Below, piece by piece: positions 36,602 through 45,320 of a stretch of 45,320 nucleotides of DNA. The position numbers and the translations under genes are program-made. This DNA comes from Thalassolituus sp034111725. GTDB lineage: Bacteria > Pseudomonadota > Gammaproteobacteria > Pseudomonadales > Oceanobacteraceae. The notes below the pieces were generated by a model. The model did no database searches, was not told the DNA's origin, and saw only the letters and a list, made by a program, of their open reading frames with translations. Numbering within the stretch: position 1 is the first letter of the stretch; each line of letters opens with the position of its first letter. The DNA is taken from NCBI RefSeq assembly GCF_034111725.1, contig NZ_JAWUWR010000044.1:1-45320 (forward strand), read 5' to 3'.

Positions 36602-39502
36602 ATGACCACTCTGTCCCTGAAAGATCTGGAACAACGCGACAACTTTATTGGCCGCCATATTGCCTCTAATGGCGCAGGTAACGACGACAACGAAGAAGCA
36701 GCATTGCTCGCTGCCGTTGGCGCTGATTCACTGGAAGCGCTCACCGCAGAAATCGTTCCTGCCGATATTCTGCGCCCACCGTTCCTGACTACCGGTGAAC
36801 CGCAATCAGAGTTCGCAGCGACCAATCGTCTACGCAAGATTGCAAGCAAAAATAAAGTATTCAAAAGCTATATCGGTTTGGGCTATCACGACACCATCAT
36901 CCCACCGGTAATTCTGCGCAATGTGCTAGAGAACCCGGGCTGGTACACCGCCTATACCCCATACCAACCTGAAATCGCTCAGGGTCGTTTGGAAGCCATC
37001 TTAAACTTCCAGCAAATGGTGATCGACTTTACCGGTATGGAAATGGCAAACGGCTCCCTACTGGATGAAGGTACGGCCGCAGCAGAAGCGATGGCGATGG
37101 CTAAGCGCACCGTGCGTAAGAACAAATCCAATACTTTCTATATTGATGAAAACTGCTTACCGCAGACCATAGACGTAGTAAAAACGCGCGCGGAAGCCTT
37201 TGGTTGGGACATCCTTGTTGGCCCAGCACTTGGTGCCACAGAAGCCGATGTATTTGGCGCTTTATTTCAGTACCCAGGTAAAAACGGTGAAGTGACTGAC
37301 TTTACGGATGTGATTACCGCCCTGCACGCCAAAGATGCGCTTGCCGCCGTAGCAACCGACTTAATGGCCCTTGTCATGCTAAAAGCACCAGGCGAAATGG
37401 GTGCCGACATTGTATTAGGTAACGCCCAGCACTTTGGTGTACCAATGGGCTTCGGTGGTCCTCACGCGGCGTTCTTCGCCACGCGCGATGCTTATAAGCG
37501 CTCTATTCCTGGCCGCATTATCGGTGTCTCAATCGACGCTCAAGGCAAACAAGCCTTGCGTATGGCACTGCAAACTCGCGAACAACATATTCGTCGCGAA
37601 AAAGCCAACTCGAACATCTGCACTGCTCAAGTATTACTGGCCAACTTATCCTCGTTCTACGCTGTGTATCACGGCCCGCAAGGTTTAAAAACCATCGCTA
37701 GCCGTATCCACCGCCTAACCGATATTTTAGCGAAAGGCCTGCAAAGCAAAGGTATTGAGCTAGTCAACAATACTTGGTTCGACACGCTAACAATTCGTGT
37801 CACCGACAGTGCCGCATTATTAGCTCGCGCCGAAGCCGCTGAAATCAACTTGCGCTACAGCGACAACAATCACGTCAGCATGAGCTTGCACGAAAAGGTT
37901 AGCGCCGCTGATATTCAAGAATTATTTGATGTAATCTTAGGCGCAGGACATGGCCTAGACGTATACGCACTCGATGCTGAAATTCTAGCCAATGGTAGCA
38001 ACAGTATTGATAGCGGTATTCAGCGCACAACCGCCTTTTTAGCGCATCCAACGTTCAATAAGTACCACACTGAACACGAAATGCTGCGCTACATGAAGCG
38101 CTTAGAAAGCAAAGATCTGGCGATGAACCACTCGATGATCACGCTAGGCTCATGCACGATGAAACTGAATGCCACGACTGAAATGATCCCGGTCACATGG
38201 CCAGAGTTCAGCAATATCCATCCGTTTGCACCCAAGAGCCAAACCCAAGGCTATGAAGAATTAGTACAAACACTCGATGCCTACTTGCGCGACATCACCG
38301 GTTTTGATGCTATCTGCATGCAGCCAAACTCAGGTGCACAAGGCGAATACGCTGGCTTGCTAGCAATTAAGAAATACCATGAAAGCCGCGGTGATCATCA
38401 CCGTAATGTGTGTTTAATTCCACGCTCGGCGCACGGTACTAACCCGGCATCAGCACAAATGGCCTCGATGCGTGTGGTTGTTACCGACTGCGACGATGAA
38501 GGTAACGTCGATTTTGCCGATCTGAAAGCCAAAGCTGAAGAGTTAGGCGATCAATTATCCTGTTTAATGCTGACCTACCCATCAACCCACGGTATCTATG
38601 AAAAAGGCGTGCGCGAAATTTGCGACCTGATTCACAGCCTAGGTGGCCAAGTGTATATGGATGGGGCCAACCTTAACGCTCAAGTCGGTGTGACTCAGCC
38701 CGCCTTTATTGGCGCTGACGTATCGCACATGAATCTGCACAAGACCTTCGCTATCCCTCATGGCGGCGGCGGCCCAGGCATGGGACCCATCGGTGTAGCG
38801 AAACACCTAGCGCCGTTTGTGGCTAACCACAGCGTGCGTCCAATTGAGGATGCCAGTATCGGCAACGGTGCAGTGTCGTCAGCACCCTACGGCTCAGCGA
38901 GCATTCTGCGAATTAGCTGGATGTACATTACGCTAATGGGCGGCAGCGGTTTGCGTAAAGCAACACAAAACGCATTACTGAAAGCCAACTATCTGGCTAA
39001 ACGTTTAAGCAGCCATTACCCAATTTTATACTCAGGTTTAAATGGCCGTGTTGCGCACGAATGTATTGTTGACCTACGCCCGATTAAAGCAGAAACCGGT
39101 ATCACCGAAGTGGATATCGCTAAGCGTTTAATGGATTACGGTTTCCACGCGCCGACCATGTCATTCCCGGTTGCAGGGACTTTCATGATTGAGCCAACAG
39201 AATCTGAAAGCAAAGTCGAAATCGACCGCTTTGCCGATGCCATGATTGCGATTAAAGGCGAGATCGAAGCGATTCAACGTGGTGAATTGGATGCGGAGAA
39301 TAATCCGCTGAAAAACGCCCCGCATACCGCACCGGTTATTGCTGGCGAATGGAATCGTCCATATAGTCGCGAACTAGCTGCTTATCCGGTAAAAGAACTG
39401 GGTGCGCACAAGTTCTGGCCAACAGTAGGACGTATCGACGATGTATACGGCGATCGAAATTTGATTTGCTCATGCCCTGCGATTGAAAATTACGACGATT
39501 AA
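36602..39502 (+). CDS. gcvP: Glycine dehydrogenase (decarboxylating), P protein, single-chain form
   Basis: PLP enzyme that decarboxylates glycine and loads the aminomethyl group on GcvH. The 966-residue single chain is the homodimeric form, not the split GcvPA/GcvPB type. The N-terminal half has YTPYQPEIAQGRLEAILNFQ; the C-terminal half carries the PLP lysine K714 in NLHKTFAIPHGGGGPGMG and YGSASILRISWMYI. I chose ATG 36602 (MTTLSLKDLEQRDNFIGRH), which aligns with family N-termini and has AGG upstream, over ATG 36584. About 98 bp separate it from gcvH. The L protein gene is not in the window. Confidence 0.98.
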   Translation: MTTLSLKDLEQRDNFIGRHIASNGAGNDDNEEAALLAAVGADSLEALTAEIVPADILRPPFLTTGEPQSEFAATNRLRKIASKNKVFKSYIGLGYHDTIIPPVILRNVLENPGWYTAYTPYQPEIAQGRLEAILNFQQMVIDFTGMEMANGSLLDEGTAAAEAMAMAKRTVRKNKSNTFYIDENCLPQTIDVVKTRAEAFGWDILVGPALGATEADVFGALFQYPGKNGEVTDFTDVITALHAKDALAAVATDLMALVMLKAPGEMGADIVLGNAQHFGVPMGFGGPHAAFFATRDAYKRSIPGRIIGVSIDAQGKQALRMALQTREQHIRREKANSNICTAQVLLANLSSFYAVYHGPQGLKTIASRIHRLTDILAKGLQSKGIELVNNTWFDTLTIRVTDSAALLARAEAAEINLRYSDNNHVSMSLHEKVSAADIQELFDVILGAGHGLDVYALDAEILANGSNSIDSGIQRTTAFLAHPTFNKYHTEHEMLRYMKRLESKDLAMNHSMITLGSCTMKLNATTEMIPVTWPEFSNIHPFAPKSQTQGYEELVQTLDAYLRDITGFDAICMQPNSGAQGEYAGLLAIKKYHESRGDHHRNVCLIPRSAHGTNPASAQMASMRVVVTDCDDEGNVDFADLKAKAEELGDQLSCLMLTYPSTHGIYEKGVREICDLIHSLGGQVYMDGANLNAQVGVTQPAFIGADVSHMNLHKTFAIPHGGGGPGMGPIGVAKHLAPFVANHSVRPIEDASIGNGAVSSAPYGSASILRISWMYITLMGGSGLRKATQNALLKANYLAKRLSSHYPILYSGLNGRVAHECIVDLRPIKAETGITEVDIAKRLMDYGFHAPTMSFPVAGTFMIEPTESESKVEIDRFADAMIAIKGEIEAIQRGELDAENNPLKNAPHTAPVIAGEWNRPYSRELAAYPVKELGAHKFWPTVGRIDDVYGDRNLICSCPAIENYDD

Positions 39503-39528
39503 TTATTGAATCGTAATAAATAAGAAAT

Positions 39529-39558
39529 AAAAAGCCCCGTAATAACGGGGCTTTTTTT
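39529..39558. terminator. Rho-independent terminator, gcv operon and convergent lipoprotein gene
   Basis: A 12-bp stem (39529-39540 with 39545-39556) has a GCCCCGT/ACGGGGC core, an AATA loop and seven T after the core; the A-run on the other side lets it act on the minus strand too. Confidence 0.93.
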
Positions 39559-39569
39559 ATGTCATCAAA

Positions 39570-39995
39570 TTAAAAATTATACTTCTCATTAATTTGATTC
39601 TTCTGACGGATATACTCTTCAGTAGAGATTGCTTTAATGGCCAATTGGTCATCAATACGTGTAATTTCAACTGCTTTGTCTTTTTTCAATTTTTGCGTCG
39701 TTATGTAGTAGTTGTCAGCTTTAGAGCCTTCATAACCACTAATAGGATCCCATAAAATAGACACTGGCCACAGCAACAAATTAACCACACCTAAACCGAT
39801 TTCTCCAGCATAAAAAGAACCACCACCAGGTAAAATACCAAGCGCAGCTCCTGTTCCAGGATTTTTTTCCTTATAAAGGACGCCGCTCGCTTCCATTGCA
39901 GCATATTCTTGTTTTTGTATGCTATTTAAGCCACTAGCACAGCCAACGCTCAGAGAGGCCATTGTACATACTGCGGCGATACGAATTAACTTCAT
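39570..39995 (-). CDS. Small predicted lipoprotein with SHOCT-like C-terminus
   Basis: Predicted envelope lipoprotein, 141 residues, family not recognised. A signal peptide (KLIRIAAVCTMASLSVG) ends at a lipobox with C19; the next residue is Ala, which favours outer-membrane sorting. A glycine-rich hydrophobic stretch (about 50-85: GAALGILPGGGSFYAGEIGL onward, then LLLWPVSILWDP) could embed in a membrane. The last 30 residues (RIDDQLAIKAISTEEYIRQ) resemble the short C-terminal oligomerisation motif SHOCT by pattern only. AGGA precedes the ATG at about ten bases. Function is unknown. Confidence 0.8.
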   Translation of the reverse strand: MKLIRIAAVCTMASLSVGCASGLNSIQKQEYAAMEASGVLYKEKNPGTGAALGILPGGGSFYAGEIGLGVVNLLLWPVSILWDPISGYEGSKADNYYITTQKLKKDKAVEITRIDDQLAIKAISTEEYIRQKNQINEKYNF

Positions 39996-40076
39996 TAATT
40001 GATTTCCTATATACTTGTTATATCACTCATGTCCCTGACACTCAGGTGCTGCGGAGTTTAAACGAAGTCTAGGTCA

Positions 40077-40238
40077 TCACAAAACAATTGGCGCCATTAG
40101 ACCAAGTACGCGTCCAATCACATTCACATCAATAACTTTATAACTAATTGCATGTTCAATAATTAAAATATTACCTTGCCTCATCCTAGGGAATAGATAT
40201 TTCAGAATTTTTAATTTAACTCCTACTAATGATCGCAT
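40077..40238 (-). CDS. 53-codon reading frame directly behind, and in frame with, the GGDEF-EAL stop
   Basis: The first codon (ATG at 40238) immediately follows the TAG of the upstream gene, so the frame continues for 53 residues to a TGA. It begins MRSLVGVKLKILKYLFPRMR and ends ISYKVIDVNVIGRVLGLMAP plus three residues. The tail looks like orderly protein and faintly recalls the last strand of S24/LexA-type peptidases, but I cannot confirm that. It has no separate Shine-Dalgarno. It may be a readthrough extension, a re-initiated small protein, a gene remnant or chance. The rest of the 243 bp between the lipoprotein and GGDEF-EAL genes shows nothing clear. Confidence 0.25.
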   Translation of the reverse strand: MRSLVGVKLKILKYLFPRMRQGNILIIEHAISYKVIDVNVIGRVLGLMAPIVL

Positions 40239-42893
40239 CTATGCAAGCCTCATTGGTGGGTATTGACGTGGCATTTTGTAAGGTGTGTCTTTATAGCTTA
40301 AATACCAAGCATCTAACTCCTGTCGCAACATAGGTTTAGCGAAGTAATACCCCTGTAGCTCTTCGCCTCCAAGACCTAATACCGTTTTTAATTCATCTTC
40401 GGTTTCAACACCCTCGACAATAATGCCTAACTCCAAACCATGCGCTAGTGCCACAATACTCGTGTACAAACCTGCACCACCATCTTTTAATGCCGTCACA
40501 AACGAGCGATCTATTTTCAACGTATCTAGTGGAAAATTACGTAAATAACTAATAGAGGAATAGCCCGTGCCAAAATCATCAATTGATACACGGATACCTC
40601 TTATACGAAGCTGATTCAATACATCACGGATTTGTTCGACATCATTAGCGAATACGTTTTCTGTCATTTCAACTTCTAGTCGCTCGGGTTGCAAACCGGT
40701 TTCATCGAGGATAGTGAAAACTTCCGTGACAAAATCTGGGTCGACCAATTGCAATACAGATATATTTACTGCGACTCGAATCAAACTATCTGGAGCAATT
40801 TCGATTAACGTTTCACAAGCACGCCTTAGAATCCATCCGCCGAGCAGAGGCATAAAACCGTATTCTTCGGCCAATGGAATAAAAACCCCAGGGCTTATTG
40901 AATCCCCTTTTGGCTGTGGCCACCTAGCTAACGCCTCAAAACCCGTAATATGACCGTTTTTAGCGGATATAAAGGGTTGCAATGCAACATCCATAGATCG
41001 ATTTTCGATGGCGGTGCGTAACGCTTGAGCAAGGCGTACTCGCTCTTCAGCCTCTTTCCCCCAATGATCGTTATAGATCGATACGCCATCTTTCATGCAT
41101 TTGGCACGATACACGGCAATATCTGCATGCTCTAACAAGTCATCTGGCGCGACGCCATGATCAGGGCATATAGATACGCCGATACTTGCCCCTACCGTTA
41201 CAGGGCCCTTTTCGAGCTCAATAGGGACTTGTAGCTGTTTTATTAAGCGCTCTGAAAATTGCTGAATGTCATCCCTCGACGACACTTGCTTTTGTAAAAT
41301 AACAAATTCATCACCGCCCCAGCGTGCGCATATTCGATTTTCATCACAAGCCTGACTGATTCGTTGAGCAGTCTCGCGTAAAACATGATCGCCCGAAAAA
41401 TGTCCTAAACCATCATTAATTTCTTTAAAGCGATTTAAGTCGAGCATATAAACCGCAAAGCCTGATTGATCTCTTTTGTATTCCTCCAAGGCTGCTTGTA
41501 CTTCTGCTGCAAAACGATAACGGTTACCTAATCCCGTCAACATATCATGATCTGCTTGATGCTTTAGCTCTCTTGTTCGTTCTTGAATCTGGCTTTCTAA
41601 TGAGGCGTTTACTTCAGTTAAACGCTTGCGTGCCTGCGTGAGGTCGATATTCAACTCTTGCATTCTTTCCGCTCGGTACTCAGCAAGCTTTTGCAGTAAT
41701 CGACCTTTTAAGGAACGGGCAGACGACTGATGAATATTCTCCACAACGACTAACAAACTCAGTATTGCTAATAAACTCAAGGCGACAACTAACCAAGTAT
41801 TTAGATCCGCGATCAAAATAAACGTCAATGGTGTGAGACACAAAACACTATTGAAGTACAACAAAGCACGATCAGCAGTAAGGCCTATAGTACTAAAAAC
41901 AGCCATGAGGATTAGAATTCCCGCGACTACGCTATAGTTGAACCCATTTAGCATGTCATAAAACATAACAAGATAAGCAAACCAAACAACTTGACTTGCT
42001 AAAACACCTCCTGAAAAAATCAATCGCCATTGTATAAGCGAGCGTTTTTCAGAATCATTCATAAAGCTAACGAAACCTGCCGCTCTTAAAGTCTGAACGG
42101 AGATGAAGCCTAAAAACCAACTCCACATCAATGCTTCAGTTGGCTCAGTTCGCAGTGCAATAACTAGAATAAATGCGGTAGCAGCCTGCAATATAATCGA
42201 TTGCGCGCCTTGAAAGTGCATCGCTGATATTCTTAATTGTATTAGTCCTGACTCTGACATATCCGGTTCAGCGATCTTACCTTTATATTGCTCACGCCTA
42301 AAATTATCCATTTCAGTGCGATATAACCAGATGATCTGCATAACTTCCATAAAACCCAAGACAATTCCGGTCAAGCCCAATGACATAATTTTATCGTCAC
42401 CAAGAAGTGTCAACTGCAGTGACATTGGCAAAAGACTAATCGAAAGAATAAGTAAGGCATAACGAGGAAATAACGTCATCGGTAAAAAATACGCCAATAC
42501 CGACACGATAAATAGGCTGATAGTTATTAAACGTACATCCCCATCTAAAATCGGAAGAATAAATGCCGCTGAACAATTCCAAACCAAAATAAGAATGACC
42601 AACTGCCGCATAAATCGACGTATTCTTTCTTTTTGATCAGAAATCTCAGTGGGCTTATCTACGATGAAGCGATGACAAGTATGCAAAGGGAAAATATAAA
42701 GTGGTAAGCAAAAAAAAACGATAAACCAGACTTCAAAAATGCCATGAAGATACAAAAAAACGATCATTGCTAAATTGCATGCAATAGCTAAGGCTAATCC
42801 TGCAGTCGCCCTCCTCATCAATAGTGATGATCTTTCTCCATAAAATTCATCTGTGCTTTTAATGATGCTAGGCAGAAAGCCGATACTTCTCAT
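40239..42893 (-). CDS. Membrane GGDEF-EAL protein (c-di-GMP synthesis/hydrolysis), copy 1
   Basis: Predicted inner-membrane c-di-GMP enzyme, 884 residues from ATG 42893. About ten to twelve membrane segments fill residues ~25-385, in no sensor family I can name. A coiled coil (about 395-445) contains EVNASLESQIQERTRELKHQ. The GGDEF domain has an intact RWGGDEF (near 525), but the inhibitory RxxD position reads DENR, so product inhibition through the I-site is unlikely. The EAL domain looks active: FEALARW (near 652), VNIS, EMTEN, IDDFGTGYSS, KIDRSF, VEGVET. Whether net output is synthesis or breakdown is open. The start is uncertain (TTG 42905 is also in frame, poor Shine-Dalgarno for both). 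Its close paralogue lies upstream. Confidence 0.93.
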   Translation of the reverse strand: MRSIGFLPSIIKSTDEFYGERSSLLMRRATAGLALAIACNLAMIVFLYLHGIFEVWFIVFFCLPLYIFPLHTCHRFIVDKPTEISDQKERIRRFMRQLVILILVWNCSAAFILPILDGDVRLITISLFIVSVLAYFLPMTLFPRYALLILSISLLPMSLQLTLLGDDKIMSLGLTGIVLGFMEVMQIIWLYRTEMDNFRREQYKGKIAEPDMSESGLIQLRISAMHFQGAQSIILQAATAFILVIALRTEPTEALMWSWFLGFISVQTLRAAGFVSFMNDSEKRSLIQWRLIFSGGVLASQVVWFAYLVMFYDMLNGFNYSVVAGILILMAVFSTIGLTADRALLYFNSVLCLTPLTFILIADLNTWLVVALSLLAILSLLVVVENIHQSSARSLKGRLLQKLAEYRAERMQELNIDLTQARKRLTEVNASLESQIQERTRELKHQADHDMLTGLGNRYRFAAEVQAALEEYKRDQSGFAVYMLDLNRFKEINDGLGHFSGDHVLRETAQRISQACDENRICARWGGDEFVILQKQVSSRDDIQQFSERLIKQLQVPIELEKGPVTVGASIGVSICPDHGVAPDDLLEHADIAVYRAKCMKDGVSIYNDHWGKEAEERVRLAQALRTAIENRSMDVALQPFISAKNGHITGFEALARWPQPKGDSISPGVFIPLAEEYGFMPLLGGWILRRACETLIEIAPDSLIRVAVNISVLQLVDPDFVTEVFTILDETGLQPERLEVEMTENVFANDVEQIRDVLNQLRIRGIRVSIDDFGTGYSSISYLRNFPLDTLKIDRSFVTALKDGGAGLYTSIVALAHGLELGIIVEGVETEDELKTVLGLGGEELQGYYFAKPMLRQELDAWYLSYKDTPYKMPRQYPPMRLA

Positions 42894-43198
42894 AAACCGC
42901 GACAAACCCTATTGATGGTGTTAAGTAATATCAGCTCATCGGTCTTTAAGTTACGCGTGGCGACATATAAAAGTCCAACATCTATCACTGAGCACAATAT
43001 ATACAAACCACAAACCTCAAGTCTAATTACCCCTTACCTCTATAATAGTTCAACTAACGAATGAGGAATGAAACGGACTACCAAGCCCAACCACAAATCA
43101 GATCTATTACCGTGACTATCCTGTCAACCATGCTAAATCATCTCTCATCCAATACCAGCATAAGACATGGTGCATGGGATCAAATCCATACTCTAGCT
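42894..43198. other. Intergenic region between the two GGDEF-EAL genes
   Basis: About 305 bp, AT-rich, no credible gene. A TATAAT at 43041-43046 on the plus strand lacks a -35 and faces the wrong way for both genes. No terminator hairpin was found. A short plus-strand frame starting here runs over the end of copy 2 and is a shadow. Confidence 0.5.
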
Positions 43199-45320
43199 CT
43201 AACCCAAGCTTACCAATGGAAATTGTGGCTTAATATCAAATGCTGTATCTCGATGCTCTATCAGCCAACCTTCCAGCTCTGGCAGCATCATAGGTTTCGC
43301 AAAGAAGAAGCCCTGAACTTCTTCACCACCAAGACGAATGACACTGTTTAGCTCTTTTTGAGTTTCAACCCCTTCGACGACGACCGATAGTTCAAGGCCA
43401 TGCGCAAGCGCAATAATACTACTGAAGATGCCTTCACCACCGCTGTTGAGCGCCGTCACAAATGAACGATCAACTTTTAATGTATCGAGTGGGAAATCTA
43501 ACAAATAGCTAATCGACGAATATCCAGTACCAAAATCGTCAATAGATATACGTATACCTTGTTCTCGCAGTTGACTTAAAACATTACGTATTTGCTCCAC
43601 ATCACTCGCGAATACGTTTTCCGTCATTTCAAGCTCTAGGCGCTCTGCTGGCAGCCCCGTTAGCTTTAGCACATCAAGGACTTCGCTAACAAAATCGGCA
43701 TCAAGCAATTGCAATACGGATATATTGACCGCGACTCGGAGATCACTATCTGGCGCAACGTCCTTCAACATTTCACACGCACGCTGCAACACCCAACGCC
43801 CTAACATCGGCATTAAACCGCACTCTTCCGCGAGGGGGATAAACACCCCAGGACTAATGGGAGCAATACTCTTATCCGTTTGAGGCCAACGGGCTAAGGC
43901 TTCAAAGCCCGTTAACTTACCAGTATTCATGGCAATCAATGGCTGCAATGCGATATCCATCGCTTGACTCTCGATGGCATTGCGTAATGCTTGAGCAAGA
44001 TGAACACGCTCTGCCGCCTCAACGCCCCAATTATCGTTATAAATCGACACTGTACCGCGCATACATTTAGAACGATAAACAGCAATATCAGCATGTTCGA
44101 GTAGCCCTTCTGCCGTTGTACCGTGCTCTGGGCAGACAGATACACCGATGCTAGCGCCAACACTGACGGGGCCGCTCGACAATTCTATTGGCATTTTTAA
44201 TTTATTAACAAGATCGTCAGAGAAGTGATAGATCTCTTCACGACTAGAGACATAACGTTGCAATATTACGAATTCATCACCGCCCCAACGAGCACAAATA
44301 TGATCCTCGCCACACACGTCGCGGATACGTTGCGCTGTTTCTCGAATAACATGATCACCAGCAAAATGGCCAAGGCCATCGTTAATTTCTTTGAAGCGGT
44401 CGAGATCCAAAAGATAAATCGCAAAACCTGACTGGTCGTGACGATACTCATCTAATGCTCGCTCTACCATAATGGTAAAGCGATAACGATTACCTAAGCC
44501 CGTAAGCATGTCGTGGTTAGCTTGATGTTTAAGTTCTTGAGTGCGCTCCTGCACTTGTGATTCGAGGGATGCATTTACTTCAGTTAATCGTTGGCGCGCA
44601 CTGGTTAAATCTAAATTCAACTCTTCCATTTTATGTGCACGATAATTCGCCAATTTACGTAGCAAGCCACCTTTTAATGAATTCATAGCGGCGTCATGGA
44701 TACTCTCCATAACTAAAAACATCGTTAATGCAGCTATGAACCCTAATGAAGCTAGCATCCAGACATTAATATCGGCTGCAATAAAGAGAATCGGGGGACT
44801 AATACATAAAGCACTATTGGTATATAAAAGCGCTCGATCCGATGTAAGGCCAATTGAGCTAAGCACTGCTACAACAATTAATACACCAGCAACTACGCCT
44901 AAGTAGAAATCGCTAAGTGCCGCATTAAAAATGAACGGAAACGCAAACCAAACGAATTGGCTAGCGATCATAGCGGTAGCAAAAAGTGCGCGCCACCGTC
45001 GCATGCGATATTGATAAGGCTGGCTGACATAAGCAATAAATGCGGCAGCACGAAGAGTTTGCATCGACACAAAAGCCAAAAACCAGCACCACAGGGTACC
45101 TTCAATTTCTGGAGTCCGCAGCGAGATTACGAGTAATAACGCCACGACAAGTTGTAGCACTACGGAAGGAGGACTTTTTAAATACAAAGAAGAAATCATG
45201 ACCCGCCGCAATCCAACTGTAGTCAGATCAGGTTCAGTCACCTCTTTCCCTTTATTCACTTTACGCAGAGTTTTCATGTCGATGCAGTACAGCCACGCAA
45301 CGACAATGATTTGAGCAAAA
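43199..45320 (-). CDS. Membrane GGDEF-EAL protein, copy 2 (partial, N-terminus beyond right edge)
   Basis: Paralogue of copy 1, with about 706 residues in the window. The frame is open through the right edge: upstream of the internal ATG at 45277 it still reads QIIVVAWLYCIDMKTLRKV, which aligns with QIIWLYRTEMDNFRREQYK in copy 1, so the ATG is not the start. Membrane segments, the coiled coil (EVNASLESQVQERTQELKHQ), an intact RWGGDEF and intact EAL motifs (FEALARWP, VNIS, EMTEN, IDDFGTGYSS, KVDRSF, VEGVET) follow. The I-site position reads GEDH instead of RxxD. Similarity to copy 1 is highest in the GGDEF-EAL half and lower in the membrane part, suggesting a tandem duplication whose sensor halves have diverged. 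Confidence 0.93.
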   Translation of the reverse strand, partial: FAQIIVVAWLYCIDMKTLRKVNKGKEVTEPDLTTVGLRRVMISSLYLKSPPSVVLQLVVALLLVISLRTPEIEGTLWCWFLAFVSMQTLRAAAFIAYVSQPYQYRMRRWRALFATAMIASQFVWFAFPFIFNAALSDFYLGVVAGVLIVVAVLSSIGLTSDRALLYTNSALCISPPILFIAADINVWMLASLGFIAALTMFLVMESIHDAAMNSLKGGLLRKLANYRAHKMEELNLDLTSARQRLTEVNASLESQVQERTQELKHQANHDMLTGLGNRYRFTIMVERALDEYRHDQSGFAIYLLDLDRFKEINDGLGHFAGDHVIRETAQRIRDVCGEDHICARWGGDEFVILQRYVSSREEIYHFSDDLVNKLKMPIELSSGPVSVGASIGVSVCPEHGTTAEGLLEHADIAVYRSKCMRGTVSIYNDNWGVEAAERVHLAQALRNAIESQAMDIALQPLIAMNTGKLTGFEALARWPQTDKSIAPISPGVFIPLAEECGLMPMLGRWVLQRACEMLKDVAPDSDLRVAVNISVLQLLDADFVSEVLDVLKLTGLPAERLELEMTENVFASDVEQIRNVLSQLREQGIRISIDDFGTGYSSISYLLDFPLDTLKVDRSFVTALNSGGEGIFSSIIALAHGLELSVVVEGVETQKELNSVIRLGGEEVQGFFFAKPMMLPELEGWLIEHRDTAFDIKPQFPLVSLG

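Noticed and set aside
43061..43351. 96-codon plus-strand frame between the GGDEF-EAL genes
   Set aside because: It overlaps the conserved end of copy 2 antisense, has low-complexity composition and no Shine-Dalgarno; treated as a shadow frame.
45241..45277. ATG at 45277 as the true start of GGDEF-EAL copy 2
   Set aside because: The frame stays open to the window edge and the upstream residues align with the membrane region of copy 1, so the gene is cut by the window.

Overview
This 45.3 kb window is chromosomal DNA of a gammaproteobacterium, most likely a marine Oceanospirillales/Cellvibrionales-type organism. The evidence is a full proteobacterial-order division and cell wall (dcw) cluster running mraZ to ftsZ followed by lpxC, MurE with the DNPR motif typical of meso-diaminopimelate enzymes, a fused BioH-BioC protein of the kind known from Saccharophagus and Teredinibacter, and moderate GC by eye. 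The genus cannot be fixed from the sequence alone.

Positions 1-20465 (minus strand) hold one long dcw transcription unit. In transcription order it is mraZ, rsmH, ftsL, ftsI, murE, murF, mraY, murD, ftsW, murG, murC, ddl, ftsQ, ftsA, ftsZ, then lpxC (with its own extended -10 promoter), a membrane-anchored M23 peptidase, and the first ~580 codons of secA, which runs off the left edge. Most junctions overlap by 4-11 bp. Upstream of mraZ lie a good sigma-70 promoter and three MraZ-binding TGGNN repeats with exact 10-bp period. A second repeat set in the opposite orientation sits about 110 bp further upstream.

Positions 20887-26451 hold a DUF502 membrane protein gene, then the biotin genes: bioA on the minus strand, divergent from bioF-bioHC-bioD. 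The shared bioA/bioF control region has a BirA-like operator overlapping a strong promoter.

Positions 26552-33621 are accessory: an orphan TRAP-type large permease, a divergent protein with two cyclic-nucleotide-binding folds and a cysteine-less rhodanese domain, a 2-Cys peroxiredoxin, a TonB-like envelope protein, and a CPA1-type Na+/H+ antiporter with a C-terminal RCK-like domain. The peroxiredoxin/TonB-like intergenic region carries three unassigned dyads.

Positions 33886-39558 hold an AraC-family regulator, then the glycine cleavage genes gcvT-gcvH-gcvP, ended by a strong terminator. Positions 39570-45320 (minus strand) hold a small lipoprotein and two tandem paralogous membrane GGDEF-EAL proteins, the second cut by the right edge. 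A 53-codon reading frame directly follows, in frame, the TAG stop of the first GGDEF-EAL gene.

I found no rRNA, tRNA, CRISPR array, insertion sequence, prophage or defence island. Nothing here amounts to a clearly new multi-gene system. The best leads are the inverted MraZ repeat set, the TRAP / CNB-rhodanese divergent pair, and the reading frame behind the GGDEF-EAL stop codon.
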